Shown piece by piece: positions 12,601-24,600 of a stretch of 64,000 nucleotides of DNA; the first letter of the stretch is position 1, and each line of letters starts with the position of its first letter. The notes below the pieces were generated by a model, which was not told where the DNA came from, did not search any database, and was given only the letters and a program-made list of their open reading frames with translations. Made by a program: the position numbers and the translations under genes. The DNA comes from Scolanthus callimorphus (lineage: Eukaryota; Cnidaria; Anthozoa; Actiniaria; Edwardsiidae), in assembly GCA_033964015.1 (NCBI GenBank), contig CM066912.1, positions 22,245,073 through 22,309,072 on the forward strand, given 5' to 3'.

Positions 12601-15600
12601 GCTCAAGGCCCAAGTCAAGTTTTGTCAGAGCTTTTCCTCGGAAAGCTTTTATTGTAATTGTCAATGTTTATTTACAATGTTCTGTTTCTGTGTTCCCACT
12701 TTAATTCATTGCCACGTCAAAGCTTAAGATATTATCCTACGGCCCAAAAAAAAACATATTATTATTCTCTAAAACAATTTGCATAGTCAGTTGAATGCAA
12801 GCATTGATTTCAATGTCATTTCGCTTAATGCCAGGGGAATAAGAGATTCTAAAAAGCGCAAAAGTTACTCAATTGGCTAAATAAGCATGGCGCAAAAAAT
12901 GGAGTCGCTTTTGTACAAGAGACCCATGGTTCACTGGATAGTGAACGAAATGGCGTAATGAATTCAGAGGCGAGATTTTTATTCACATGGCTCAACAATA
13001 GTCGAGGGGTTGCAATTCTCTTTGGAGAAGTATTAAAGTATAAAGTATTTTCGGTACACAACGACTCGCTGGGTCGCTTCATCGCCATAGATTGCTCGGT
13101 ACAGGGTGAACGCTTTTTATTACTTAATTCCTATGCTCCGAACACAGAAATGAACAGATTGACACGATCAAAGAAATAATGAAACACCTAAGTGAGGCGA
13201 GCTATCCCAATGATATTCCGATCATATGGGGGGGTGATCAAAATTTTTATTTCGATGACATTTTGGAAGCGAAAGGTGGGAATCCAAGTCTGAAATTGAA
13301 GACAATAGAACATATGCTAGCGGCCATGGCTGACCTAGATTTGTGTGATATTTGGCGTTTGCGCAACCCAAATCTGAGAAGGTACACCTGGAGGGGATCC
13401 GGCCCTCGTGATTCTGACGGTAAAACCTCCAAAATTCACAGAAGACTTGATTATTTTTTTTTTCCGACTGCTTGCAACATTTGGTACAACACGCTGACAT
13501 TGTTGTCGCTCCATCTACGGACCACTCTGCTATCACTCTTTCTTTTAAGCGATTACAAAATAATAACCCACACGGCCCTGGTTTTGGCGTTTTAACAACT
13601 CTTTAATTAAGGATAAAGAATATGTAGATAAAATGCAAAGCCATATATCATCAGTAAAGTCAGAATTAGACGAGGCCAATATTTATAACCCACAACTGAG
13701 GTGGGAACTGATGAAATATGAGATCCGCAATTTTCAATAGGGTACTCCAAAAATCGTGCAAAACAACTACGATCTAAATACAGCACATTCGAGAAAGATA
13801 TTAAAGATATAGAGGAGACGGAAAACTGGAATCTAACGAGACTCTGCTGGCAAAACACGAGCAACTGACAAAGGATTTAGAAATTTACAGCAATTATGTG
13901 ACGGAAGGTTTGATAATCCGCTCACGGGCGACCTGGACCCATTTGGCGAAAAAAACAATAGGTATTTTTTGACACTAGAAAAAAGAAACAAGGCGAAGAC
14001 ACACATCCAACAGTTATTGAGGAGTCAGCCGCGGACGTGGTAATAAGCGAACCAAAATCGGTTCTGAAGGCTATTCAACGATATTTCGCTAACCTCTATT
14101 CGCCAAAAAGTTTTAAAACAGAGAAACAATGTTTGGATTATATAGCCACCCTTAACACACCGAAACTCTCTGAGGACGAGAGAGAGCAATGTGAAGGATT
14201 ATTATCACTAAAAGAGTGTTATGAAGGCCTCAGTCAGTTGGGAAATAATAAGACTCCGGGGAATGATGGGATTTCAAAGGAATTTTATTTGGCCTTTTGG
14301 GCTAGTCTCGGGCAGGACCTAGTGTCATGTTTGAACGATTGCTATGAGAAAGGGGAACTGACGACTACGCAAAAGCAAGCTATTATAACACTTATTGAAA
14401 ACCTGATAAAGATGTCAGATTCCTTAAGAATTGGCGACCAATAAGCCTAATAAATGTAGATGCCAAAGTTTGTACCAAGGCTCTGAGCAACAGAATGACT
14501 AAGGTTTTGCCTTCAGTAATTAACGAGGATCAAGCAGCCTTTGTGCAGGGGCGTCAAATCGGAGACCAAATCCGAATGCTACAGGATATAATGCACCATG
14601 CACGAGTAAGCAAAACCAAGACGCTCCTGTTCGCGGCTGATTTTGAAAAAGCATTTGATACAATTGAACACAATTTCATCTTTGCAACTCTGGAAAAATT
14701 CGGTTTCGGCCATAGCTTCGTAAAATGGATTCGGGTGATCCTTAAAAATAGTATCAGTTGCGTAATTAATAACGGGCACTCCAGCCCGCATTTTGAAATA
14801 GGGCGTGGCTCAAAACAGGGTGATCCGATTAGCCCGCAGCTGTTTATTTTAGTTATCGAAATTTTAGCAAATTTTATCCGCTCTGATCCAAAGATTAGGG
14901 CTTTGATCTTGTAGGTAAAGAAAAGAAACTTATTGTTTTTGCGGACGATACAACTTTCCTCTTACGGGACTTGGACTCCTTAGACGAGGCCCTCAAAGTT
15001 TTGGAAGGATTCCGCGTTTATTCCTCACTACAAATAAACCAGACAAAATCGGAAATTGCCTGGTTATATGGAAACGAAGACGCAAAGGGTAGGAATTACG
15101 CCTTCAAAGGGTGGATTTAAATGTCAAGGGAATTAAAATTCTGGGAATTTATTTTTCTAAAAATGAAGACTACTCCCAAAAGAATAATCTTGATAAACCC
15201 CTAGAAAACCTTAGATCGTTTTAACTATCTGGGTATGCGTAGCCTTACTCTATACGGAAAAATCCAGATAATCAAATCGTTAGCAATCTCAAAACTGGAA
15301 TATGTTTATTCTAAGATGCCGGTGCCAGAAGGATATATAAAATGTGTCCAATCGGAATTAAATAAATTTATTTGGAACGGTAAAAAAACAAAAATAAAGC
15401 ACGACACCTTATAGTGACTATGGCGATGGAGGCTTACGGGCGTTGGATTTTGAAAGCAGAGTCAAGGCACACTTGGGAATTTGGGCTAAAAGGTTATTAA
15501 ATACAGAGCAAAAGATTGGAAACGGATTCCCGACTTTTATTTGAGACCTATTGGAGGACTTAAGTGTATTGGGAGCAACTTTGATAAATCAGCTGTTACA

Positions 15601-18600
15601 GTTGAATTACCGACATTCTATATAAAGGTGTTAAACACTTGGGCGGATTTAAGCTCCTGTGATCCTACGGACGACCTAGACATGATCCTTGACCACCTCT
15701 TTGGAACAATAATTCATAAAAGGCATAGATCAATGAGTTATAAGGACTTTGCGCAAAATGGCTTTAACCGAGTCGTTGATCTCCTTGATAAAAGTGATTT
15801 TTTCACCTGGGAGCAAGTCATGAGTAGAGGGGTCGCCCCTGGTTTCTTTCTACATTGGAAGCGACTTTTACTCTCTCTTCCAAACCTCATGGAAAACGTT
15901 AATACAAAGAGACTGGCGGTCGGATCAAAATGGAAGTCGAACCCCCGAGGGTGCATTGGCTCTGCAGTTGGGGGACAAACAATTTAACGCCTAAGTTATC
16001 TACAAAACATATTTATTGGTACTACATAGAAGAAAAATTTAGATCTCCCACCTCGCTATATAACTAGAACAGAGAATTGGAAAAAAGGTTGAATGGGCTA
16101 AGGTTTTCACTCGACTTCAAACTTCTACACTAGACACGTATCTTCGGAGCTCCAATACAAGCTTTTAAAACAATATAGTTTATTTAAACAAGGATTTACA
16201 CAGATTCAAACTGAAAGAATCCCCCAGCTGCTCCTTTTGCTATATATATTCTGAAACGGTGATCACCTTTTCTTTGAATGCATTGAATCCAAAACTTTTA
16301 CTTTCAAATACGTAAATGGCTACAGGAAAAAGCTAGTTTTGAACTCCCGCCATTGCAGTTAGAAACATAATGCTGGGGGTAGATAAGAACCACTGTCATG
16401 AGAAATTGATTAATTTTATTTTACTCCTATACAAATTACTTCTTTAAAAGCAAGAGAATTGTATGCCCCTCCAACGCTCCAAAATTTATAGCCACTCTAA
16501 ATTATTATCACTGCATCGAAAAAAAGCAGCTGAGAACTCAAACAAAACCCCTTGCATGTAGTGAAATGGGAAGGTTTGAAATGCATTTTTTCATAAGTCG
16601 GAATTTTCGTTTGGGCTGTAGTTAGGATAATGTAGGACAATGTGGGATATGTATGTAAGTAACGGTAACTTTATTTAATGTATTTAAAAGAAAATAAAAA
16701 GAAGGAAATCACAAAAAAAAAAAAAATGGTAATCTGAATGGCTCATAAGATTGGACTGACTAGCCCAAAACAAATCGATGTTTTGAAAATGCGGGTCGCG
16801 ATGCAACGATTTTAGCTGTAATGTATGAAATTTCCAATTATACTTACAGAGGCGTTCATCTCTGGGTGCGAGAACTCGAATTTCTCTAAAGTGGCGAACT
16901 TCCGCTTTGTCTCTTGTATTTTGCAACTCATGAAATGTTCATGGTTAAGTCACACTTTGCTTTGGGTTTAACGTAGCGCGTCGACTTGATATCAAAGCTC
17001 ACGACTTTTTCTGTCGAGAAATTAGGCAATAATTAATGAATTAAAAATACATTTATTATTTGGTTGCTTGGGGTCGGTCCAGATCGTGCAAAGCACGGGA
17101 CCTCGGCCTTGAAAACAATAACGTCGGCTGAGTCGTGATCGAGACAGGTTCATATTGTGGGTTGAACTTCGTTCTACCGTGTTTCCTAAGTCTAAGTGTT
17201 TCGGATGAGACAATAAACCGAGGTCCCGTCCGCCTTCCCTTCTTCCTCTGTTCAACGTGGACGCCTATTGTACACTTCGTAAGAGTGGGGATATGCCTGC
17301 CGGCTTATATACTGTAAAACAGCCCTCATGATTGTAAGCTGATGGCAGCGATTTGCGCCATCCAATGCAGCCTGTTAGATCCTCCAACCCCTCCTTGTCT
17401 AGAGGTCGTGTACAGTTTCGACCATGAGGAGAATACCCCTTCCCTTTCTTTGTATAATTCTAACCTTCCTTTCCAGCCAGCACCACTTCTTCTTTAAGAG
17501 ACTCAATTTTCCGCACGGATCTACCGGTATAGAAGGCCGACTTGGCAAGAAAGACACGAATATTGTTCGCTTCTCCTTGGCCTTATTCGTCATCTTCACC
17601 TCAATAGTGGCGTCATCACCGATCATCACGTCATTTTACGTCAAGTGCAAATGTGACGTCAGGAGGGTCCTTGTTGTAGATGTTCTCATCTCGTCGGCTG
17701 CTGTATTTGTTCACAAACTCGACAACTCTTCGTTCTTCTTTGCTCCCTACCAGAAAAAAAATACGTCACAATAAAATTCACTACTAGTTTGAAGTTGAAC
17801 AGATCGGCAGGCGGAAGCTAAAGGAGTGAAGAAAGTTGCGGCAATAAAGTTTTCCTGGAGTTGAGGCAAGAATGTTGCCTTTAACGTTTCCAGAGCTCAC
17901 TGATGAACAGATCGAAGTTTCCGTACATTGAATCTTAGACTCAGTCTCAGCAAAACTCTTATGTGAACATTATTTAAAAGTGGTCAAAACTTTATTATGT
18001 CTCTTATTGCTGGCAACTGAGGACGGTAGCATCGTGAGGTGGAGGTTGAGGAGGAAAGTGGAGGTGGAGGTGCTGAAATACTCAAAATGGCGCCCGTGTG
18101 ACAAAAAAACAATGGGGTGAAAAATTATTTTATCAACTTCTTTGTACTTATAATCCGGAGTTAAATCATGCGGACGCCGCCTGTTTGAACTTCCGACTTG
18201 TTTGGTAAAGGGGTGGAGGTGGAGGTGGAGGTGGAGGTGGAGGTGGAGGTGGAGGTGGAGGTGGAGGTGGAGGTGGAGGTGGAGGTGGAGGTGGAGGTGG
18301 AGGTGGAGGTGGAGGTGGAGGTGGTGTGGAGGTGGAGGTGGAGGTGGAGGTGGAGGTGGAGGGTGGAGGTGGAGTCCGTGTGACAAAAACAATGGCACCC
18401 GTGTGCCAAAAAAACAATGGGGGAAAATTATTTTATCACCTTCTTTGTACTTATAATCCGGAGTTAAATCATGCGGACGCCGCTTGTTTGAACTTCCGAC
18501 TTGTTTGGTATAGATATAGCGTCCCACGCTACGCTTGTCGATGTAGCTGACTTCCATAGAACCGTCTTCCATGACATCCCAATAGACCTTGTCCCCATTT

Positions 18601-21600
18601 ACCTCGGAGAATACGAACGAGCAGTCATAAGGAAGATATACTTCACCATTTTTGACGGCTATGACAGGGCAAGGACCGCAGCAAAATACACCTGGGAATG
18701 GGACAAACAACCGCAAAAGCACGAATTAAATAAACGAAATGCGCCATCTCTATGTATACACCTTTTTCGGAAAAGATTTCACCACGACTGTCTGCGTCAT
18801 GGAATAAGCAATTAGGTATTCCAAAACAGGACATTCGTTCTTAAGATGAATTAGCCCTTGGCCATACTCTTATGCCAAATGATTCTACAATATGAACAAA
18901 CTTTGATTTTTTTTTTTTTTAGGGTTTACCAGCCTCTGGTACCTTTTTTAAGGGGGTAAAACTTGCCAAAACGTCCAGATAGGAACCTCTTAGCAAATCA
19001 AACAATGGTTTTATCAATATCACACAATGTTGGTACCTTTTAGGGGTCAAAATCAACTTAATATATAATCATCTTCAGGGACAGAACTAACGTATGCCAA
19101 CCAGAGTAAACTCACCTGGATTGAAAAAAAAAATCCAGACTGAGTGGGATTAAGCAACGCCCTTTTTATCTTTTGGTGTTATTTTCAAAGTTTCTTAACT
19201 GTAATCGATCATCACAACAAACTAATCATAACAAACAACTTCTAGTGTATATAATATGTCTTTAGTTGGTAGAGCCTCCCTCTATAGCTTATAGATTTAG
19301 TCCTTTAAAAAATGTTTTCGTGCTTTGGCTTCTCGGCACGTTCCCTCGCTTTTGTCGGTATCCTCAGAAAGGTCGACTTGTGGCAACTCTATATAGCTTA
19401 GACTTTCTCAAAGTACAAATGTTTTCGTACTTTGGCTTCTCGGCACGTTCCCTCGCTTTTGTCGGTATCCTCAGAAAAATCGACTTGTGGCAACTCTTAT
19501 AGCTTAGACTTTCTCAAAGTACAAAATTTGTTCATGCTTTGTTCGGTAGCCTGCTAGCCGGCTCTCCAGTGGTTTTTTTCGGATATTCGATTTTTTTGGC
19601 GCGCGGGATTCCTGTGTCTTCTCTCCCCCCGCGACACAGGAATCCCGACGCCACAGGAACCCCGCGCGCGCCCTAACGAATTCTTCTCTGGAAAACCCAC
19701 TGGAGAGCCGGCTCGCAGGCTATGGTGAAAGGAAATGCTCGTTTCACCTAAAATGCTAATAAGAATGCTAGCGATCACTAACCACTAGAGCGGTTTTCAC
19801 GTGACTATCGTGAAAACAATTGCAATTGAGCAATCACTAGCCAATCAGAATCGAGAGAAATCACGACTTGCTCCTAAATGGCTTTTTTCTCAGCCAATTG
19901 CAAGCCGAACCAATTCCTAAGTAATTACGCAATTGTATTTACTACAGAATTTGATTGGCTGAGAAAAACGAGCAGCCAATGAGAACGCAAAGTAATCGCA
20001 ATTACATAACAAGTGTTGACAGTCATGTGAAATCCGCTCTAAGAATGCTAGCGATCACTAACCACTAACCTTCACTTGTTTCTTGTGGTGTAGCGTCGAA
20101 CGCCTGCCAACCTTCGTTTCCAGGGGGAGGTCTGGACGGCGGAAATACCCCTCGTTCCAGACGTGGAAGTTCCTACAAGAGAATGCAAGACACCGATTCA
20201 CAAGCGAGTTATACTGACAGTGTATTACACGATCGTCATAACATTATCGCATGGTTTGCAAGTACACAAAAAGCAAAGGAGGCAACAAACTGCATAGGGC
20301 CGAACAAAGGGAACTAGGGCGCCTAGGAGCACAAAGGCACATTGGGCAAGTCCAGAAAATAAAGGTACCCTCCCCACGGGCGGCATTTGGAAATTCCGAT
20401 GGGATGGGGGAGTTTAAGAGCTCGGAATTCTGATTGCAAGGGGGGGTTTTCGAAGCTGGATTTCTTTAACCTGCCTGAAATTCTATATGCATGGGGGGTA
20501 AACCATTTTGGAATTCTGGATGCATGGGGGGGACAAAAACTAGTGCCGCCCGTGGGGAGGGTACCTTCATTTTCTGGAATTGCCCATTGTAACAAAAGGC
20601 ATAGCGGACCAAGGGCACGAATGGCACAAGGGCAAAAACGGCCTAAGAGCACAAGGTCACAAAGGACATCGGTACAAAGCGCACAGGGAAGGAAACTAAG
20701 GCGCGAGGAGCACAAGGCCTATGAGCACAAAGGCACAGGTAACAGAGGACATAGGGGACAAATGTTTCGAAGAGCACAAGGGCAAAAAAGGCCTAAGAGC
20801 ACAATGGCACAAAGGACATAGGCAACATTAAAGGGCACAAAGAGCAAGGGCGCGAAAGGCACAAGGACATAAAGATATAGGGAATAAAGGCACGAAAAGC
20901 ACACAAAATAATAAACAAATAATAGTTCAGTTATTTTTATTTACGTCTCACTCTTCTAGCCTTCCGCAGAGGGGAGACAGGAAAACGGGGCGTAGTTTAT
21001 TTCCGAAAAAGACGTGAAGCACAGGAGAAATGACGAATAATTTCAACGCACGGTGTCTGAAACATAAATCAAACTGCAGAGAAAAATCCCTACTGCCCAA
21101 CCTGGGAATCGAGCCCGGGCAACAGTGTTGAGAGGCAAGCGCCGTAACACTGCGCCACCACATGTTTCCCACATGGGCACGAAGAAACGGGGGAAACAAT
21201 GAAGGGGCACAAAGGTAGCATAGAGCGCACAGGTAACAAAGGGCGCGAAAAGCACCAAGGGAGCAAAGGGCATAGACAACAAATGGCATAGGGAACAAAG
21301 ATCACCAATAGCGCGAAGGGTACAGGGGGTACAAAGAGCATAAGGGTGCGAAGAGCATATGTGCACAAAGCGAAAAAGGGAACAGGTAACAAAAGGGCAT
21401 ACAACATAAGGGCAAATGGGCACAAAAGGGCGTAGACAACAAATTTGTATTATCAATATTTGTATTATCAATATTTATACAGGCTGGTCAAGTTCAGCTA
21501 TGCTGGTTTAAATTGAGGCCTGTGGTTAGTATTGTGAGCCCTGCCGAGGTTCCCTCGTCGGTGTAGTGGTTAGAAAGTCCTGCACTGAGGATGGGCAACT

Positions 21601-24600
21601 TCCGACGTCCCCGTGGTTCTTTAACGTCCCTCTGGTTCAGGTTAATGTAGTGCATGTGAGAGACGGGACCTACGGTTTAACGTCCTTATCCGAGAAGACG
21701 CGAAGGTCTAACCATTTGCAGATGTTAAAGCAAAGGCAGCACCTTCTCCTCAATTATTAGCAAAGACCCTGAGTGTTGGCCCGGCCGGGGTTTGAACTCC
21801 CAACGCCCCGCACATAAGCTCGGCGCTATACCACTGCGCTAACCGGTCGTCGGCATAGGGAACAAAGATGGGGAACAAACCGGGCATAGGGAACAAAGAT
21901 CACCAATAGCACGAAGGGTACAAAGAGCATAAGGGGCACAGGTACAAAGAGCACAGGGCACAAAGGGAACAAAGTGCAAGAGAGAGAACCCTCGTCAGCT
22001 ACCCATACATACCAAATGGAGTCGTCCATCTCCTCTAAGGGATCTCCATTTTCATCGAAATGAAAGTCTATCGTCATGCTTGCATCGCTGTCATGGGCGG
22101 ACGCAAAACACGTGACACTCCGCGTTGGGATGCCAAGGGCTCGACACACTGCAAAGGAAAATCACATGAAGAAATGATAAGTTTGATTAACAAGAATTGC
22201 TGCATGCAATGCAAAGAAGAAACGGATCTGATGCAACACGGATAGGACGCGAATGTTGTAAAGTACTTTTAAATGACCGCTTGGCTGCCATGCAAGTGGC
22301 GCCGTTGAGACCCAGCTCAATTCAGCTTACGAGCTGCAAGTTTGGGGAGTCGTTTGAAAAACATTTATGGTGATTTTTCCACTAAAAATTCGGGAGGGCA
22401 AGTGCTCACTGAACGCGCTACGGTCCTGTGATTCTGATTGTGTTTATATTTTTATGTCCTTACTTATCACTTCATATACTTCTTTTTATACATTATTGCG
22501 AAATTCTGACTTTCTGATCCATTCGATCAAATAGACCAGTTGGCGGTTTATTCCGCCAATTTGATAGGAGTGAATTGGCGAAAAGCTGTCACAATCACTG
22601 TAAAGAGCTCCCCAAATGTAGTAGATATGCAATTTGTAACACCATAGCATGGAAACTAGCGAAGATATGGCTTTGCAAAAGGCGGAAATTTTACAGAGGT
22701 TTGTATGGTAAAACCAATGTGAACTCTTTGAACCTTTTCGGGATCATATCGGTTTTTTTTATCATATATTTTCATCCTATGGTGCTATAAATTTGCATAC
22801 CCATTACATTAATTTCCACTGATGGCGAAATATTTCTGCGAAATCGCTCCTATCAAATGGCGGAATTAACCGCGCGGGCGTTGCCAAATGTTAAAATTTC
22901 ATTGATTTGTTAAAATTTCATTGATTTGTAGCGTACGTCCTCGACATGACCTCCCTGTTTCAAAATCCCCCCTGATATTGGACGCGCCTACGAGACGCAA
23001 CATTTCAGGAAAGTACCATTAAAGGCATGGCTGTCAAGAGAATTGCTATAAACCTGGGGGGAGGGGGGGTCTAAATCCAGTACATTCAACTGTTCCGTTA
23101 TTAAGCTTGTTTGGGGTTGAAAAATAAATGCATTTTGGATGTTTTTTTATAACTTTGAAATGTGACCTTTGAACTCGAAGGTAACGATGTTTCCCGAGTA
23201 TCTGCATTTTTGGGCAAATTTTCCTCCCTTCTGCCGCTAAGATATGACAAAAAATACTTCCAAATAGAGCTTCCAATAAGGTAAGGGGAAATTTCCTTAT
23301 AAGAACGTTTTGCAACGTCGGCAAATCGACGTTCTTCATTGGGAATCCAACGTGAAATTCGATACCCTTCCATATGTGTTGTGCACGATTCCAATTAGAC
23401 TTACAAACACCAAGACAAGTAATATTTTTTCCACTAATTTATTTTTGCCTCTTATGCATTTTCCCTGCCAGCAGAATTCCGAAAAGAAATGAGCAAATGC
23501 ATTAAATATAGACCACCCCCTAAGTTCTTCCTTCCATCTCTCGCGACAGCCACGCCTTAATAATAGCGGTGAGTTGTTCGGTATTGTTATGTGATGTAAC
23601 GTCAAGCGACTGCCGATTAGGGCAAAGGCAAGGGCGACTGTCTTTGATTAATCTTACGAAAACTGTCTATGATATCAGCTTAGTCCTTGGTGTTCTGGCC
23701 GGGCTTCCTGTGGTAGGTGGATGTGACTTCATGTGACTTGAAAACGTTCTGTGGACGAGCTCGACCCATCCCTCGCACTTCCACTCGGCTCATCTCCACC
23801 ACAGGGAACCCGTTGAACACGATACGGACTAGGCTGTATTCTTACAGCTTGCTGACTTACAGGTCGTGACAAGCCCTGAAAAGACCCAGCACTGTCCAAA
23901 TCGCACGCCACGGCCTTTGCGTGCATATTCATTAAGTATGGCCACACTGCCGGTCCATTCAGTAGGTGGAGTGCTGTCCTTCGGGTATGTTTCCGTCCAG
24001 CGACCAACTAGAACGCCATTATCATCGTTAGAGTTCACCTGTGTGATATTTAAGTAACAAGTTAGAGCAGGGTCCATTATTAGGGGTCAGGAGCTCATTA
24101 CCTAGGAGTGAAGGTGTAATACAATAAAATAACTGCGATATTACGTGCGCTCTGATTGGTCGAAACCAAATACCATAACGCTATGGTAATGTTATGGTAC
24201 ATGGCTTTGACCGGAAGTGTTTTTCCACTCGCTAAACCGGCGACAAAACAACAGCAGTTTCTAGTCTCCTCCGCAGGTGTCTCTATTCTCCCAGAGCATT
24301 TCTTTCTCCTTTGGAGCAAATTTGGCTATGCGGGTTTCCTGTGACAATGTCAATTTGAACACCGCGGGGAGGGGGTGAGCCAAATTCTGAAAAAAAGATC
24401 GAGATAATTGGTACCTGATTTGGCGAATGTGTAAAAATAAACTTGTCTCAGAAATTTTTGCATGATATTTTCTTCTTAGTACTGTGCTTTACTAAGCATG
24501 ACGATGGAAGATTTCATCAAGGCTCATGAACAACAAAGGAATCAAAGATGGCTGCCAATGGCAAAACAATGGTTTCGTAAATAAGCACAATATCAAAAAT

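Larger units (their letters stand above)
11615..16725 (+). mobile_element. L1/Tx1-type LINE retrotransposon, near full length
   Basis: About 5.1 kb with two reading frames and a poly-A tail (16712-16726). Imperfect direct repeats flank it: ATGGTAATAATCTGATGG near 11599 and ATGGTAATCTGAATGG near 16726, a likely target duplication with a 3-nt difference. It lies antisense in intron 13 of the transglutaminase gene. The ORFs are described separately. The exact 5' end is uncertain by a few bases. Confidence 0.88.
11364..16823. mobile_element. Inverted-repeat element ('X' family) split by a LINE
   Basis: CATTACAGCTAAAACCG at 11364 and its near-complement CGATTTTAGCTGTAATG ending at 16823 are the outer termini. 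An inner inverted pair (TGTTTCACCTAGTGCAGTCA at 11510 and TGACTGCACTAGGCGAAACA at 11580) matches copies at 32233-33530 and ~51890-52136. The right-hand part, with GATGTTTTGAAAATGCGGGTCGCGATGCAACG, lies beyond the LINE poly-A. A fragment of the 7-bp-target family (11415-11490) is also nested inside. Confidence 0.7.

Noticed and set aside
17970..18722. 250-residue Pro/His-rich protein on the minus strand
   Set aside because: Only 18691-18440 is a real exon. The rest is intron, the GGTGGA array and a duplicated exon fragment.
20323..22149. Cys/Leu-rich minus-strand proteins at 20.3-21.5 kb
   Set aside because: They are readings of the degenerate GGGCACAAAGG repeat and SINE-like DNA. Only 22148-22013 is a coding exon.
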